Of a stretch of 52,915 nucleotides of DNA, positions 32,069 through 39,532 are shown piece after piece; position 1 is the stretch's first letter, and each line of letters begins with the position of its first letter. The notes beneath the pieces are model-generated. The model was not told the DNA's origin. It did no database searches and worked only from the letters and a program-made list of their open reading frames with translations. This stretch comes from Calothrix sp. MO_192.B10 (GTDB lineage Bacteria > Cyanobacteriota > Cyanobacteriia > Cyanobacteriales > Nostocaceae): the NCBI GenBank assembly GCA_030065055.1, contig JASJDS010000055.1, positions 1 to 52,915 on the forward strand. Reading direction: 5' to 3'. A program made the position numbers and the translations under genes.

Positions 32069-32455
32069 ATGCAAGCCGCCCATTGTGCCCTATATGTGGC
32101 TTTGAAAAAGTTGACCATAATTCCAGAACTAGCGATCGCACGCTCACACCTAGAAACAGCAATTAACCTTTCTGAGGAATACGACAGAGTTAAAAACTCA
32201 ATTTTTTGGAAAACTTCGCCAACCCAAATAAAGAGAAGAATTAGCCAAAAAATGCACGAATTAGCCTTTGACTGTTACTCACACATGATTATTTTTGCAG
32301 ATGAAATTAACAAATACGCTCTCCTTCAAAACAAGCTACAAACAAAACCAATAAAGGAATGGAGGGAATCAATATTTCATCTACAACTAGCATTTGAATG
32401 GATAGAGAGAGAACATCTCAGAGAAATTAAATACAAACAATTATCACTTTTTTAG
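32069..32455 (+). CDS. Unknown helical protein
   Basis: A 128-aa protein, mostly alpha-helical, with no recognised motif. It ends in a basic tail with LSLF. It precedes a second 128-aa helical gene at 32523 in the same direction, so they may be related in function. Confidence 0.45.
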   Translation: MQAAHCALYVALKKLTIIPELAIARSHLETAINLSEEYDRVKNSIFWKTSPTQIKRRISQKMHELAFDCYSHMIIFADEINKYALLQNKLQTKPIKEWRESIFHLQLAFEWIEREHLREIKYKQLSLF

Positions 32456-32522
32456 AGTCAATAACTGGCATTAAGCCCACAGCCATAAGCGAGGGCTTCT
32501 ACATTATCAAGGAGCAAAATTT

Positions 32523-32909
32523 ATGTATATGCAAGAAATTCTAGAAAAACTAGATAACTTAATCCAAAAATTAAAAAGCCTAATAGATGAAGCTGATGGC
32601 GAGAATCTAGACCAAAAATTTACAGAGGATCTAGGCCTTGCACTAGCCTATCTCAAAAAAGCTTATGACCACAAGAACATGGAAATAATGGAACTAAGAA
32701 AATTTTACGAGATACATTGTCTTTGCGACGGGTATGGTTCTGTCAAGACCAATAAAGAATGGATTGAACTATCAAATACTTTTTTGTCACCAGAAAACGC
32801 AAAGACATTTCAAAAATGCCTGTCAAACACTGGAATGACAATTTTTGAGGGTAATCCACCTCATGAGCCTTATATACCAAGAGATAGAGATTTTAATTGC
32901 TGGGATTAA
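32523..32909 (+). CDS. Unknown helical protein
   Basis: A 128-aa protein with a coiled-coil-like N-terminus (EILEKLDNLIQKLKSLIDEAD) and a Cys/His-containing middle (YEIHCLCDGYG). The AGGAGCAAAATTT spacer precedes the ATG. No family is recognised. The end lies 54 bp before the AlkB start. Confidence 0.45.
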   Translation: MYMQEILEKLDNLIQKLKSLIDEADGENLDQKFTEDLGLALAYLKKAYDHKNMEIMELRKFYEIHCLCDGYGSVKTNKEWIELSNTFLSPENAKTFQKCLSNTGMTIFEGNPPHEPYIPRDRDFNCWD

Positions 32910-32962
32910 CAGCACCAGGGGAGTTATTAAACTCCCCACCTTTCCTTCAACCACTACACCCA

Positions 32963-33568
32963 ATGCAACAACTAACCCTATTCAACCTCGAAGACAATCC
33001 ACCGCCTGTGGAGTACATACCCGATTTCCTCACAAAAGCTGAAGCTAACGAATTGTACGACCATTGTCAAACCTTAGATTGGCGGCAGAACAATATCAAA
33101 ATTATGGGTAAATCAATACCTATCCCCAGGCTCGAATGTATGTATGGTGATACGGGATGTAGTTACCTTTACTCGAAATCGGTATTACTGGAACCTTTAC
33201 CCTGGACGGAACAATTGCAAGATTTACAAATACGCATCCAATCCACTACAAACTACCGCTTCAACATCGTGATCTGCAACCGCTACCGCGACGGTCGGGA
33301 CTCAATTGGTTGGCATAACGATAACGAACCGAGTATGGGAACAAGACCAGCGATCGCTTCCCTTACCCTTGGTGCTACTCGTAAATTTCAGCTAAAGCCA
33401 AATAGCGGCGGGGAATCCACGGATTTTTGGCTGGAACATGGCAGTTTATTGCTAATGCGACCGGGATGTCAGTCAAACTGGGTTCACCAAGTACCAAAGA
33501 CTTCCAAGCCAGTTGGTGAAAGGATTAATTTAACTTTCCGTCCCCATGTTAATGGCACTTTGAGCTAA
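32963..33568 (+). CDS. AlkB-like 2-oxoglutarate/Fe(II) dioxygenase
   Basis: A 201-aa protein from the ATG at 32963 (MQQLTLF...). The Fe ligands are in WHNDNEPS (H-x-D) and the later His in NWVHQVPKT, and the 2-oxoglutarate-binding Arg is in RINLTFR. This is the ALKBH2/AlkB repair type, which removes alkyl groups from DNA or RNA bases. It is about the size of bacterial AlkB. It could repair plasmid or host DNA. Confidence 0.88.
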   Translation: MQQLTLFNLEDNPPPVEYIPDFLTKAEANELYDHCQTLDWRQNNIKIMGKSIPIPRLECMYGDTGCSYLYSKSVLLEPLPWTEQLQDLQIRIQSTTNYRFNIVICNRYRDGRDSIGWHNDNEPSMGTRPAIASLTLGATRKFQLKPNSGGESTDFWLEHGSLLLMRPGCQSNWVHQVPKTSKPVGERINLTFRPHVNGTLS

Positions 33569-33619
33569 TGTGGGCAGCTAGTTAGCTCATGTGGTAGACA
33601 AAACTCGGACTAAAATTAA

Positions 33620-33637
33620 ATAGCACCGTTATGCTTA
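33620..33637. promoter_or_regulatory. Shared operator-like palindrome, copy 3
   Basis: ATAGCACCGTTATGCTTA has the left arm ATAGCA and right arm TGCTTA (one mismatch), nine bases before the ATG at 33646. Confidence 0.5.
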
Positions 33638-33645
33638 AATACAGC

Positions 33646-33891
33646 ATGAATGCCCTACAACAACTACTTCATGAGAAAAACTGGAACATTTCCGACCTCG
33701 CCAAAGAGTACGGAAAACATGAATGTCCGGGCATTTCTGAAGAGGATGCCATCAAAAAATATGGATCTCTCATGCGTAAAGTGTTAAAAAGCCCAGAAGA
33801 TACCAAGCACAGAGTAGTAAAGAATGTGATAGAGGTTCTAGGGGGCGAGTTAGTGATACAGGTAAAGCGAATCGAAAAACTGCCCTTGTGA
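33646..33891 (+). CDS. Small HTH (XRE-like) regulator
   Basis: An 81-aa protein from the ATG at 33646; the frame starting at 33631 would begin inside the palindrome. The N-terminal region (LLHEKNWNISDLAKEYGKHE) has the form of a helix-turn-helix, and residues ~40-65 (SLMRKVLKSPEDTKHRVVKNVIEVLGG) finish an XRE-like fold. It is the smallest of the HTH proteins here. Because the palindrome occurs upstream of it and of other genes in this region, it is the best candidate for the repressor. The function is inferred. Confidence 0.55.
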   Translation: MNALQQLLHEKNWNISDLAKEYGKHECPGISEEDAIKKYGSLMRKVLKSPEDTKHRVVKNVIEVLGGELVIQVKRIEKLPL

Positions 33892-34464
33892 ATTTTTGAG
33901 GGGAATAGACAGATCGCTTTTTCTCAAGGCAGCCTCCAGGGGCTTGGGGCATAGGTCATCGCCCCGGAGGTCTGCCCAGGGGTTTGGAGTTGGTGTTCGG
34001 GTTGTGCGTGAGCTGGGGAGCAGGACGGTTCAATCTGGGTGCGATACGCGGAGCCGTATTGCCTCCGGCTTATCGCATCAATACGCAAATGTAAAACCTC
34101 ATCCCTATTATTTTTTGCGGACAAGCATTATTTTCTTGAACATTAAATGAGCGATCGCAACAATCATGCACAAGCGAAAGTGCCGAATTTTTAAAGCTTC
34201 GGAATGATAGTGACAGCTAGTCTACAAACATCGTAATTGGTAAGAAACTATTGCTGACCTAAAACTAACCAAAATAGTTGTGAACTGTATCTGAACTAAA
34301 CCTACTCTCTCTGAAGCGTAGATCTGATAAAGCAATTATCTAGTCGCTATTAATATTACAAAGCAATAAGTATTATTAGGGTTGATTAATTGTATTGCAA
34401 GCAACATTAATAACCATATAGCTAAGTATTTAGTTAAGTCTTGAAATTCATCATTAGATGACAA
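33892..34464. other. Non-coding region with palindromic repeat
   Basis: A 570-bp gap. The first 190 bp are GC-rich with the palindromic unit 34039-34076 (copy 2 of the unit at 28662-28698); the rest is AT-rich. No ORF has coding character. Confidence 0.5.
34039..34076. repeat. Palindromic repeat unit, copy 2
   Basis: GTGCGATACGCGGAGCCG followed by GCCTCCGGCTTATCGC, nearly the same ends as the unit at 28662-28698. Confidence 0.6.
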
Positions 34465-34920
34465 TTAATCATCTTTTTGTGGCTTCATCACGATGTGACA
34501 GCTTAGTAGCAAGTTCCTAACGGCTTCTAATGCCGTCTCAATTTCGAGCTTTTTGTCTGCGCTAAAGACTCCGGTAACGGCAAGCCCATACTTTGATGAA
34601 GAGTTTTCGTCTGAAGTCGAATTATTGCTTGTTATGTTTTTTGTTATTAGAGATTTTTGTGTCTCTGGGACAACTTTGGTGCTGTCTACATCATCCCAGT
34701 CAACCAGTTTTTGCCATTCTTCAATGCCTACAGCATTGCACAAATTCTTAAAATGTTGGGCAGAAATTGATTCTCCCTTTAAAAATCGTTTTAATGTTGA
34801 TTCTGAACTCATGCCTAAATCACACCATTCCTTGGATGTTCTTCCCCATCCTTTGAATATTCTATTCTTTTCAACTTTCTTTAATCCCTCTGAAGAGAGC
34901 TTATAAGTTGTTCTTGACAT
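34465..34920 (-). CDS. HTH protein like the N-terminal domain of cyanobacterial STAND proteins
   Basis: A 151-aa protein. Residues 8-70 (LSSEGLKKVEKNRIFKGWGRTSKEW..., MSSESTLKRFLKGESISAQHFKNLC) have the pattern of the small helical HTH found at the N-termini of many cyanobacterial NB-ARC/CHAT/WD40 proteins. The C-terminal part has an unknown VTGVFSADKKLEIETALEA segment. It stands alone, so it may be a free-standing adaptor that recruits an effector. The upstream 880 bp are non-coding. Confidence 0.55.
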   Translation of the reverse strand: MSRTTYKLSSEGLKKVEKNRIFKGWGRTSKEWCDLGMSSESTLKRFLKGESISAQHFKNLCNAVGIEEWQKLVDWDDVDSTKVVPETQKSLITKNITSNNSTSDENSSSKYGLAVTGVFSADKKLEIETALEAVRNLLLSCHIVMKPQKDD

Positions 34921-35799
34921 ATCATTTTTATACTGAAAATTTAAAATAGTCGTTGGTAGTTGTTCTTAATTATACATTTAATCTTATACATGATGTTTAA
35001 CGTAATATTACTAGGTATTGAATCAGTTATTTTATATAGGAAAAGAATATTTTCTGGTCTATATGGACTAATAGAAGCCTAAATTTGACCTATAAACGAA
35101 TAGGAAAACATCTTTACTTGATACATGACTCGGAATAAACACGTAAGTATAAGGCGTGATATCAAGAAATGTCACTGGAAACAAAATTTACTCTTACTTC
35201 TAGGGTGGAAAGCTGCTAACACTCTTCGTTATCACCAAAGAAACTAAATAATCGTTGTAACCTAGTGGTGGCAAACATTTTAATTAATTAGTGCTGTAAT
35301 CGCCAAAAAGTATATAGTGCCAAGGTTTGAACTATTTTCGGTTTCCCAACAGCGACAAGTCTACTATTCGCTTTTTACTTACTAGACTTGGTAAAATACA
35401 TTAATTTCAACAATATGTATCAAGAGTAATACAAGCAACTAATTTAAAATGTGTATTATATTTATCAATTAAGCGATATTTGAGCTAATATAAATACAAG
35501 GAGAGAGCTTATGATCCTTTAATTAAGTCAAATCGCCAACCTGACTAACTTTTATAGGGTTTATTTTATGTAAATAAGCTCTTTCCACATAATTAATGAA
35601 CAAAAATTCTCTTCACTTTGTTCTTTTAAAGTCCAATTAAAGCTCTATATTGGGTTACGTAAAAAAATATTTTTACAAGGAAAAATAGTTACAAATTTCC
35701 TGTTTAAAGCATTACAATTTAGATATCTCAGTTTAGATATCTCAGTCAGGTTGGCGACTTGTGGAGATAGACTAACTTAATTTAAGGAGACTGATACTT
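34921..35799. other. 879-bp non-coding region with long inverted and direct repeats
   Basis: AT-rich. Near its downstream end AATCGCCAACCTGACT (35531-35546) is inverted at 35744-35759 (one mismatch). A direct repeat of TTTAGATATCTCAG occurs at 35718-35731 and 35732-35745. The repeat pair spans ~215 bp and ends about 40 bp before the ATG at 35800. No ORF of coding character is seen. It may hold a non-coding RNA or a recombination site. Confidence 0.5.
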
Positions 35800-36120
35800 A
35801 TGAGTGATTGCAGGAAAATCATCTCTGTGTCTGATGATGATTTGCATTCAGAAAATGAAGTTGTTATCTTGCCCGAAGATAACGATTCACCAACAACGGA
35901 TTTGACTCCAGTTGCCATTACTGGCAAACCATTACAACAATTTTGGAAGTTTGCACCTCAATTACTGCATGAAGGTGGACCTCCTGCTGCATTAATTCTT
36001 GCGTTGGGGGCAATCGCTATTCCATTGGCGTTAATTCCAAGTAACTTGATTGCTGGCATCCTCGCAGGAGGGGCTGTAATGGTGGCTGTAATCTACGCAA
36101 TTGGTACAATCATCTGTTAG
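35800..36120 (+). CDS. Small membrane protein
   Basis: A 106-aa protein. An acidic, soluble N-terminus of ~40 residues is followed by two hydrophobic segments (about residues 58-76 and 82-104, GGPPAALILALGAIAIPLAL and GILAGGAVMVAVIYAIG). The SD AGGAGACT precedes the ATG. Function unknown; it could be a holin-like or toxin-like peptide. The repeats lie directly upstream. Confidence 0.6.
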   Translation: MSDCRKIISVSDDDLHSENEVVILPEDNDSPTTDLTPVAITGKPLQQFWKFAPQLLHEGGPPAALILALGAIAIPLALIPSNLIAGILAGGAVMVAVIYAIGTIIC

Positions 36121-36390
36121 CGTAACCGCAACGTCTAAAAATAGCTTGAAGTAGTTTCATATCCTTGCACATAAATAGGATGTATCAGACCTTCCGAATA
36201 TCAACGAAAATAGTGTAATGTTTTCCATATTCCCAAGGCTTCTGATATTCCTTTGTCTATATTCTTAATTAATGCGATCGCACCCGTTATCTCAAGTTTT
36301 AGTAGGAAGCAAGGGTGAGTAATTTCCAACTCCCCAATCAACTCATCTATCGCCCTGATGAGAGCTTTCAATCGATGCGATCGCTTACCT

Positions 36391-36540
36391 TCAACCCCCG
36401 CTCACTGCTGTTGAGACTTTCCCCAATGCAGATTCGATGCGGGTGAAAAATTCTGATGAGCGATCGCCGCTTAATATAAGTTGGTCAATTGCCCGTGTCA
36501 TCGCAATATATAGAAGACGTGCTTCTTCATGAAATGGCTG
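36391..36540 (-). pseudogene. UvrD/Rep-type helicase C-terminal relic
   Basis: The stretch FHEEARLLYIAMTRAIDQLILSG matches helicase motif VI of UvrD/PcrA-like enzymes (EERRLLYVAMTRA). Only ~45 residues of the C-terminus remain, preceded by an unrelated Thr/Pro-rich stretch. It is a leftover from a larger gene. Confidence 0.65.
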
Positions 36541-36781
36541 TCCACACCGCGAAGGTCGCGGTGTAGTGGTAGTTGGTAGTTGGGGAGGGATAACAGTTGT
36601 GATTACAGATATTAAAGCTGTCACTATACCTATAATCACTGTTAATCTCCCTAAATTTCACTCAACAAACCTTGTAAATACTTTTGCTCTATTTACTATC
36701 CTATTTTTGAAACTTTTTACCACAGTAAATAATAACTAGTTATCTATAGTAAAAAACATCAAGTCAAGGTAGAGTGTAGTA

Positions 36782-36961
36782 TTAACTAGGTAGGCGTGGC
36801 ATGAGAGAACCGATGTATCCAGACACTAGAATCTCAGCCAACCTTGCAAAATCACTACGGTAGCCATCATCTATAACAGCAAGAGTTAGGCATCCCAAAA
36901 CGACCACAAGAACTAAAAAAGATAACAGACTAGGGCTAGCCTGATTACCACGTTTAAACAT
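36782..36961 (-). CDS. Small single-TM protein
   Basis: A 59-aa protein from the ATG at 36961. GGAGG lies 8 bp before this ATG, which decides the start over the in-frame ATG upstream (36976). One hydrophobic helix at residues ~14-35 (LLSFLVLVVVLGCLTLAVI). No family recognised. Confidence 0.55.
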   Translation of the reverse strand: MFKRGNQASPSLLSFLVLVVVLGCLTLAVIDDGYRSDFARLAEILVSGYIGSLMPRLPS

Positions 36962-36976
36962 TTGGTAAACCTCCAA

Positions 36977-37247
36977 TTTATTTAGATGAAGGGAGGATGG
37001 AGGTGCGTAGAAAGATAAAAATCATAGAACAAAATTAACTACTGCGACCCAAAACATCCTCACTACAAAATCAAAATTACAATAAGAACAGAATGACACG
37101 TTGTAACGGTTGCTACTTTTTTGTATACCAAGATACCAAAATCAGTATTTTAGTATCACAAGATACCAAAATATATAAGTGTAAAGAAGTAAAGTAATAA
37201 GCTAGAACAAAATTAATTACTGTGACCCAATCTTCATCTTTATAGAT
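36977..37247. promoter_or_regulatory. Non-coding region with direct repeats and GATACCAAAA sites
   Basis: TAGAACAAAATTAAyTACTG is repeated at 37025 and 37203, extended by GyGACCCAA. GATACCAAAA occurs at 37132 and 37162, with TTTTAGTATC as an inverted near-copy at 37148. The sites lie near small RHH genes and look like operators or a partition site. Confidence 0.4.
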
Positions 37248-37478
37248 ATGGGTCATTTCCCCAAAAATAAAATCACTCTGAATAAAGTAAAAATCTACAG
37301 TAATTCATTTTCGCCACATTCTTTCTCAGCCTTGGCGTATCTCAAACATGATGCTTTGCTTTTAATGTCTGGCTCGAAGTATTCCACTCACTCAGCCCAA
37401 AACCACAGAATTATTACTTACTACTTTTTAGTCTGCGGCAGCCCCAAGGCTTCTACAGTCCAGGATTGCTCCATATAA
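37248..37478 (+). CDS. Possible small ORF, doubtful
   Basis: A 76-aa frame without recognised domain and with many Ser/Tyr/Leu residues (LNKVKIYSNSFSPHSFSALAYLKHD). Codon use does not look convincing and there is no SD. It may be chance. Low confidence. Confidence 0.15.
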   Translation: MGHFPKNKITLNKVKIYSNSFSPHSFSALAYLKHDALLLMSGSKYSTHSAQNHRIITYYFLVCGSPKASTVQDCSI

Positions 37479-37527
37479 CAACCAGGGGATGCGATCGCTC
37501 GAATGTCGAATAACAACCACAGCATCC

Positions 37528-37722
37528 TTATGCAGAAGGTGCGTCCAGGCCTCGCCGCTTAAACTCATTGTCAATTGCTTCTCTAATAAACTCTCGATAG
37601 TCTTCCTGCTGTAACAGTTTTGAATACATAGAAGCAGTCATCCGCAGAGTTAGTTTTTCACTTAGCGGTTCTTTCCTGTCGGTCGCAAATCTTGTTTTAG
37701 GGCTTGGATTTGGATTTGGCAT
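37528..37722 (-). CDS. Small RHH-like protein
   Basis: A 64-aa protein. The sequence EKLTLRMTASMYSKLLQQEDYREFIREAIDNEFKRRG has the strand-helix-helix pattern of CopG/RHH proteins. The N-terminus is proline-rich (PNPNPSPKTRF). It is one of three short RHH-type genes in a row, 37528-38277. Confidence 0.6.
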   Translation of the reverse strand: MPNPNPSPKTRFATDRKEPLSEKLTLRMTASMYSKLLQQEDYREFIREAIDNEFKRRGLDAPSA

Positions 37723-37788
37723 TTGGGTGCGTGTTACCTCTAACTCTCATGTTAGGTGTGGTGACATGGGGTAATCACCACATTTTCT

Positions 37789-38013
37789 CTAACTAGCGTG
37801 AAGAGTTTGTTCGTTTTCTAATTCTAAATATTGGTCAATCGCAGCTCTAATTATGTCTGGCACCGTGCATTTTTTCTGGTCAGCCAGATTTTTAAGCTGC
37901 TGCTTTACTTTAGGATGCATCAACACCTTTACCTGCTCTGATAGCGGTTCCTCTCTTCCGTAATCAAAGCGATACTTTTTCCCAAAATCTGGATTACCAC
38001 CAGGTCGTGCCAT
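37789..38013 (-). CDS. RHH protein
   Basis: A 74-aa protein from the ATG at 38013 (MARPGGNP...). The SEQVKVLMHPKVKQQLKNLADQKKCTVPDIIRAAIDQYLE segment is an RHH motif. It shares the phrase EPLSEQ/EPLSEK before the RHH motif with the protein at 37528, so the two are paralogues. Probable antitoxin-like or copy-control regulator; no toxin gene is evident. Confidence 0.65.
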   Translation of the reverse strand: MARPGGNPDFGKKYRFDYGREEPLSEQVKVLMHPKVKQQLKNLADQKKCTVPDIIRAAIDQYLELENEQTLHAS

Positions 38014-38058
38014 TTTTTCTAAGCCCCAAACATACAATAGGACTATCTATATAGTAGT

Positions 38059-38277
38059 CTACATATTCGCTTTCTTTAATGGTCTACTTAAAATAAACTC
38101 TCCACGCCCCAATGATTCTATAATCTCTGAAACAGAAATTCCTAGCTCTTGAGATAACTCAACACATCCCTGCCAACCCTCATCAGTCACACTTAAACGT
38201 CTATGCTTCTTAGCTGAACCACGTTTCAATGGTCGTCCTTCATGCTGAAGATTCGCCAAAGAATTTAGATGTGCCAT
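38059..38277 (-). CDS. RHH-like small protein
   Basis: A 72-aa basic protein. The first 25 residues are basic (RPLKRGSAKKHRRLSV), then TDEGWQGCVELSQELGISVSEIIES has the HTH/RHH-like pattern often found in cyanobacterial plasmid regulators. It is the first gene of the small cluster (38277 to 37528). Confidence 0.55.
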   Translation of the reverse strand: MAHLNSLANLQHEGRPLKRGSAKKHRRLSVTDEGWQGCVELSQELGISVSEIIESLGRGEFILSRPLKKANM

Positions 38278-38524
38278 ATAATTTCAAATTTATATTTACA
38301 TTTATAGTCTAACAAAAAGACTTTTTTGATTCTATTAAATAGCCTACAATATAGAAAATTAATCGGGCATTTATCCGCCTAGGCTACTTGCAACAGTTTA
38401 GAGTCAACTAATTCGGTAAGCGGATTACAACAGTCTCGTAGATGCAAGTAAGGTCAATTTACACAAAAACCCCGTCCTGTGACGAGGACGGGGAAATAAT
38501 TCTTAATAAAAAACTACATCTATC
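38278..38524. other. Intergenic region, possible origin or regulatory region
   Basis: A 247-bp gap between divergent genes. Its end carries a strong hairpin (38470-38493). No clear iteron array is visible. It is the obvious promoter region of the downstream winged-helix/ParB-like operon. Confidence 0.4.
38470..38493. terminator. Hairpin CCCCGTCCT-N6-AGGACGGGG
   Basis: A perfect 9-bp GC-rich stem with loop GTGACG (38479-38484), with A-rich sequence on each side (AAAAA before, AAATAATT after). It lies 32 bp before the ATG at 38525. It is bidirectional in shape and may insulate the downstream gene. Confidence 0.6.
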
Positions 38525-39532
38525 ATGACATACATACCAGTTCCTCAGCGAACCGGCAACCAAAAGGTTGTTGGAGGATTCTATCCTTTGCAGAAGTCAG
38601 AGCTGATGGCTTTGAGGAAGAGCAAGCTCATCAACAATGCAGCTTACGTTCATTTAGCTCTGCGCTATGAGAATCCTTTTTGCGATCGCCCCATTGAAAT
38701 TGTCCCCAAAGAATTTTCCCTGCGGTGGTTAATTCCAGAAAGCAGTGTGTATGAAGCACTGGGCAAGTTAAGAAAGCTGGAAATTATCAATATTAAGACT
38801 GGTAAAGTTGTTGTTCAATGGGTATCTTCTCAACAAACAGAACTTATTGATTGTCAACAAGCAGTGGATTCTGACAATCCAGAATTGATTACGGAATCCC
38901 AGAATGAATTACGGGATTTCAGAACGGATTCTGGGACTTCAGAAACTCAAGACTCAAAACCCTTGCCATTAGAGGATTCTGGCTCTCTTCAGACTCTTCA
39001 AAATATTCAGACCAACCAGACCGGGGCGGTTGAAAAAATTGAAGAGGAAGCTACACCAGCTGAACCAACACCCCAGGTCAAGCAACAAAACCAAGAATCT
39101 TCACCAACAGATGTCACTACTTCTGGTTCTTCTTTCACCCACATATCAAATACCCTGCCTTCACCACAAAAACCACAACAGGGGAGAACCTCCGCGCCAA
39201 CTGAGAAAGATTCTCAAATACCCCAGGACTTGAGGAATAAGTTGGAGGGGTTGGAGATACCGCTAGATGGGAGGGTTAGGAAAGCGATCGCATCTCACCA
39301 CATATCCCAAGCCTACGGTGCAGTGGCGCACATCGAGCGTACTTGGGAAACCATAAATAATCCGCGAGGGGTGTTCCTGTTTCAAATCAGCAGACAACCA
39401 GTCGAACCAATGGGGGCTAGATTACCAGTCAAAACGGCGGCTGATGATTTGACCCTGGAATACCTCAAGAGGATGTACCCGAACAATTGGCAGGATGCGG
39501 CGGCTCACTTTGGGCTGGAGGTGGACGCATGA
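38525..39532 (+). CDS. Winged-helix replication-initiation-like protein
   Basis: A 335-aa protein. Residues 18-95 form a winged helix (GGFYPLQKSELMALRKSKLINNAAYVHLAL, IPESSVYEALGKLRKLEIINIKTGK). A long Ser/Thr/Gln-rich linker (residues ~105-235) follows, then a C-terminal helical domain (GRVRKAIASHHISQAYGAVAHIERTWETINNPRGVFLFQIS). The form matches cyanobacterial plasmid replication proteins that have a winged helix plus a C-terminal DnaD-like helical domain. The overlap with the ParB-like gene by 4 bp (ATGA) means they are coupled. With the pair at 17074-19211, the window has two initiation-like sets. Confidence 0.65.
   Translation: MTYIPVPQRTGNQKVVGGFYPLQKSELMALRKSKLINNAAYVHLALRYENPFCDRPIEIVPKEFSLRWLIPESSVYEALGKLRKLEIINIKTGKVVVQWVSSQQTELIDCQQAVDSDNPELITESQNELRDFRTDSGTSETQDSKPLPLEDSGSLQTLQNIQTNQTGAVEKIEEEATPAEPTPQVKQQNQESSPTDVTTSGSSFTHISNTLPSPQKPQQGRTSAPTEKDSQIPQDLRNKLEGLEIPLDGRVRKAIASHHISQAYGAVAHIERTWETINNPRGVFLFQISRQPVEPMGARLPVKTAADDLTLEYLKRMYPNNWQDAAAHFGLEVDA

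Noticed and set aside
34553-34906. Plus-strand frame opposite the HTH gene at 34465
   Set aside because: Shadow of the conserved HTH protein.
36541-36639. N-terminal part of the frame ending at 36391
   Set aside because: Only the C-terminal helicase motif is meaningful; the Thr/Pro-rich start is probably non-coding.
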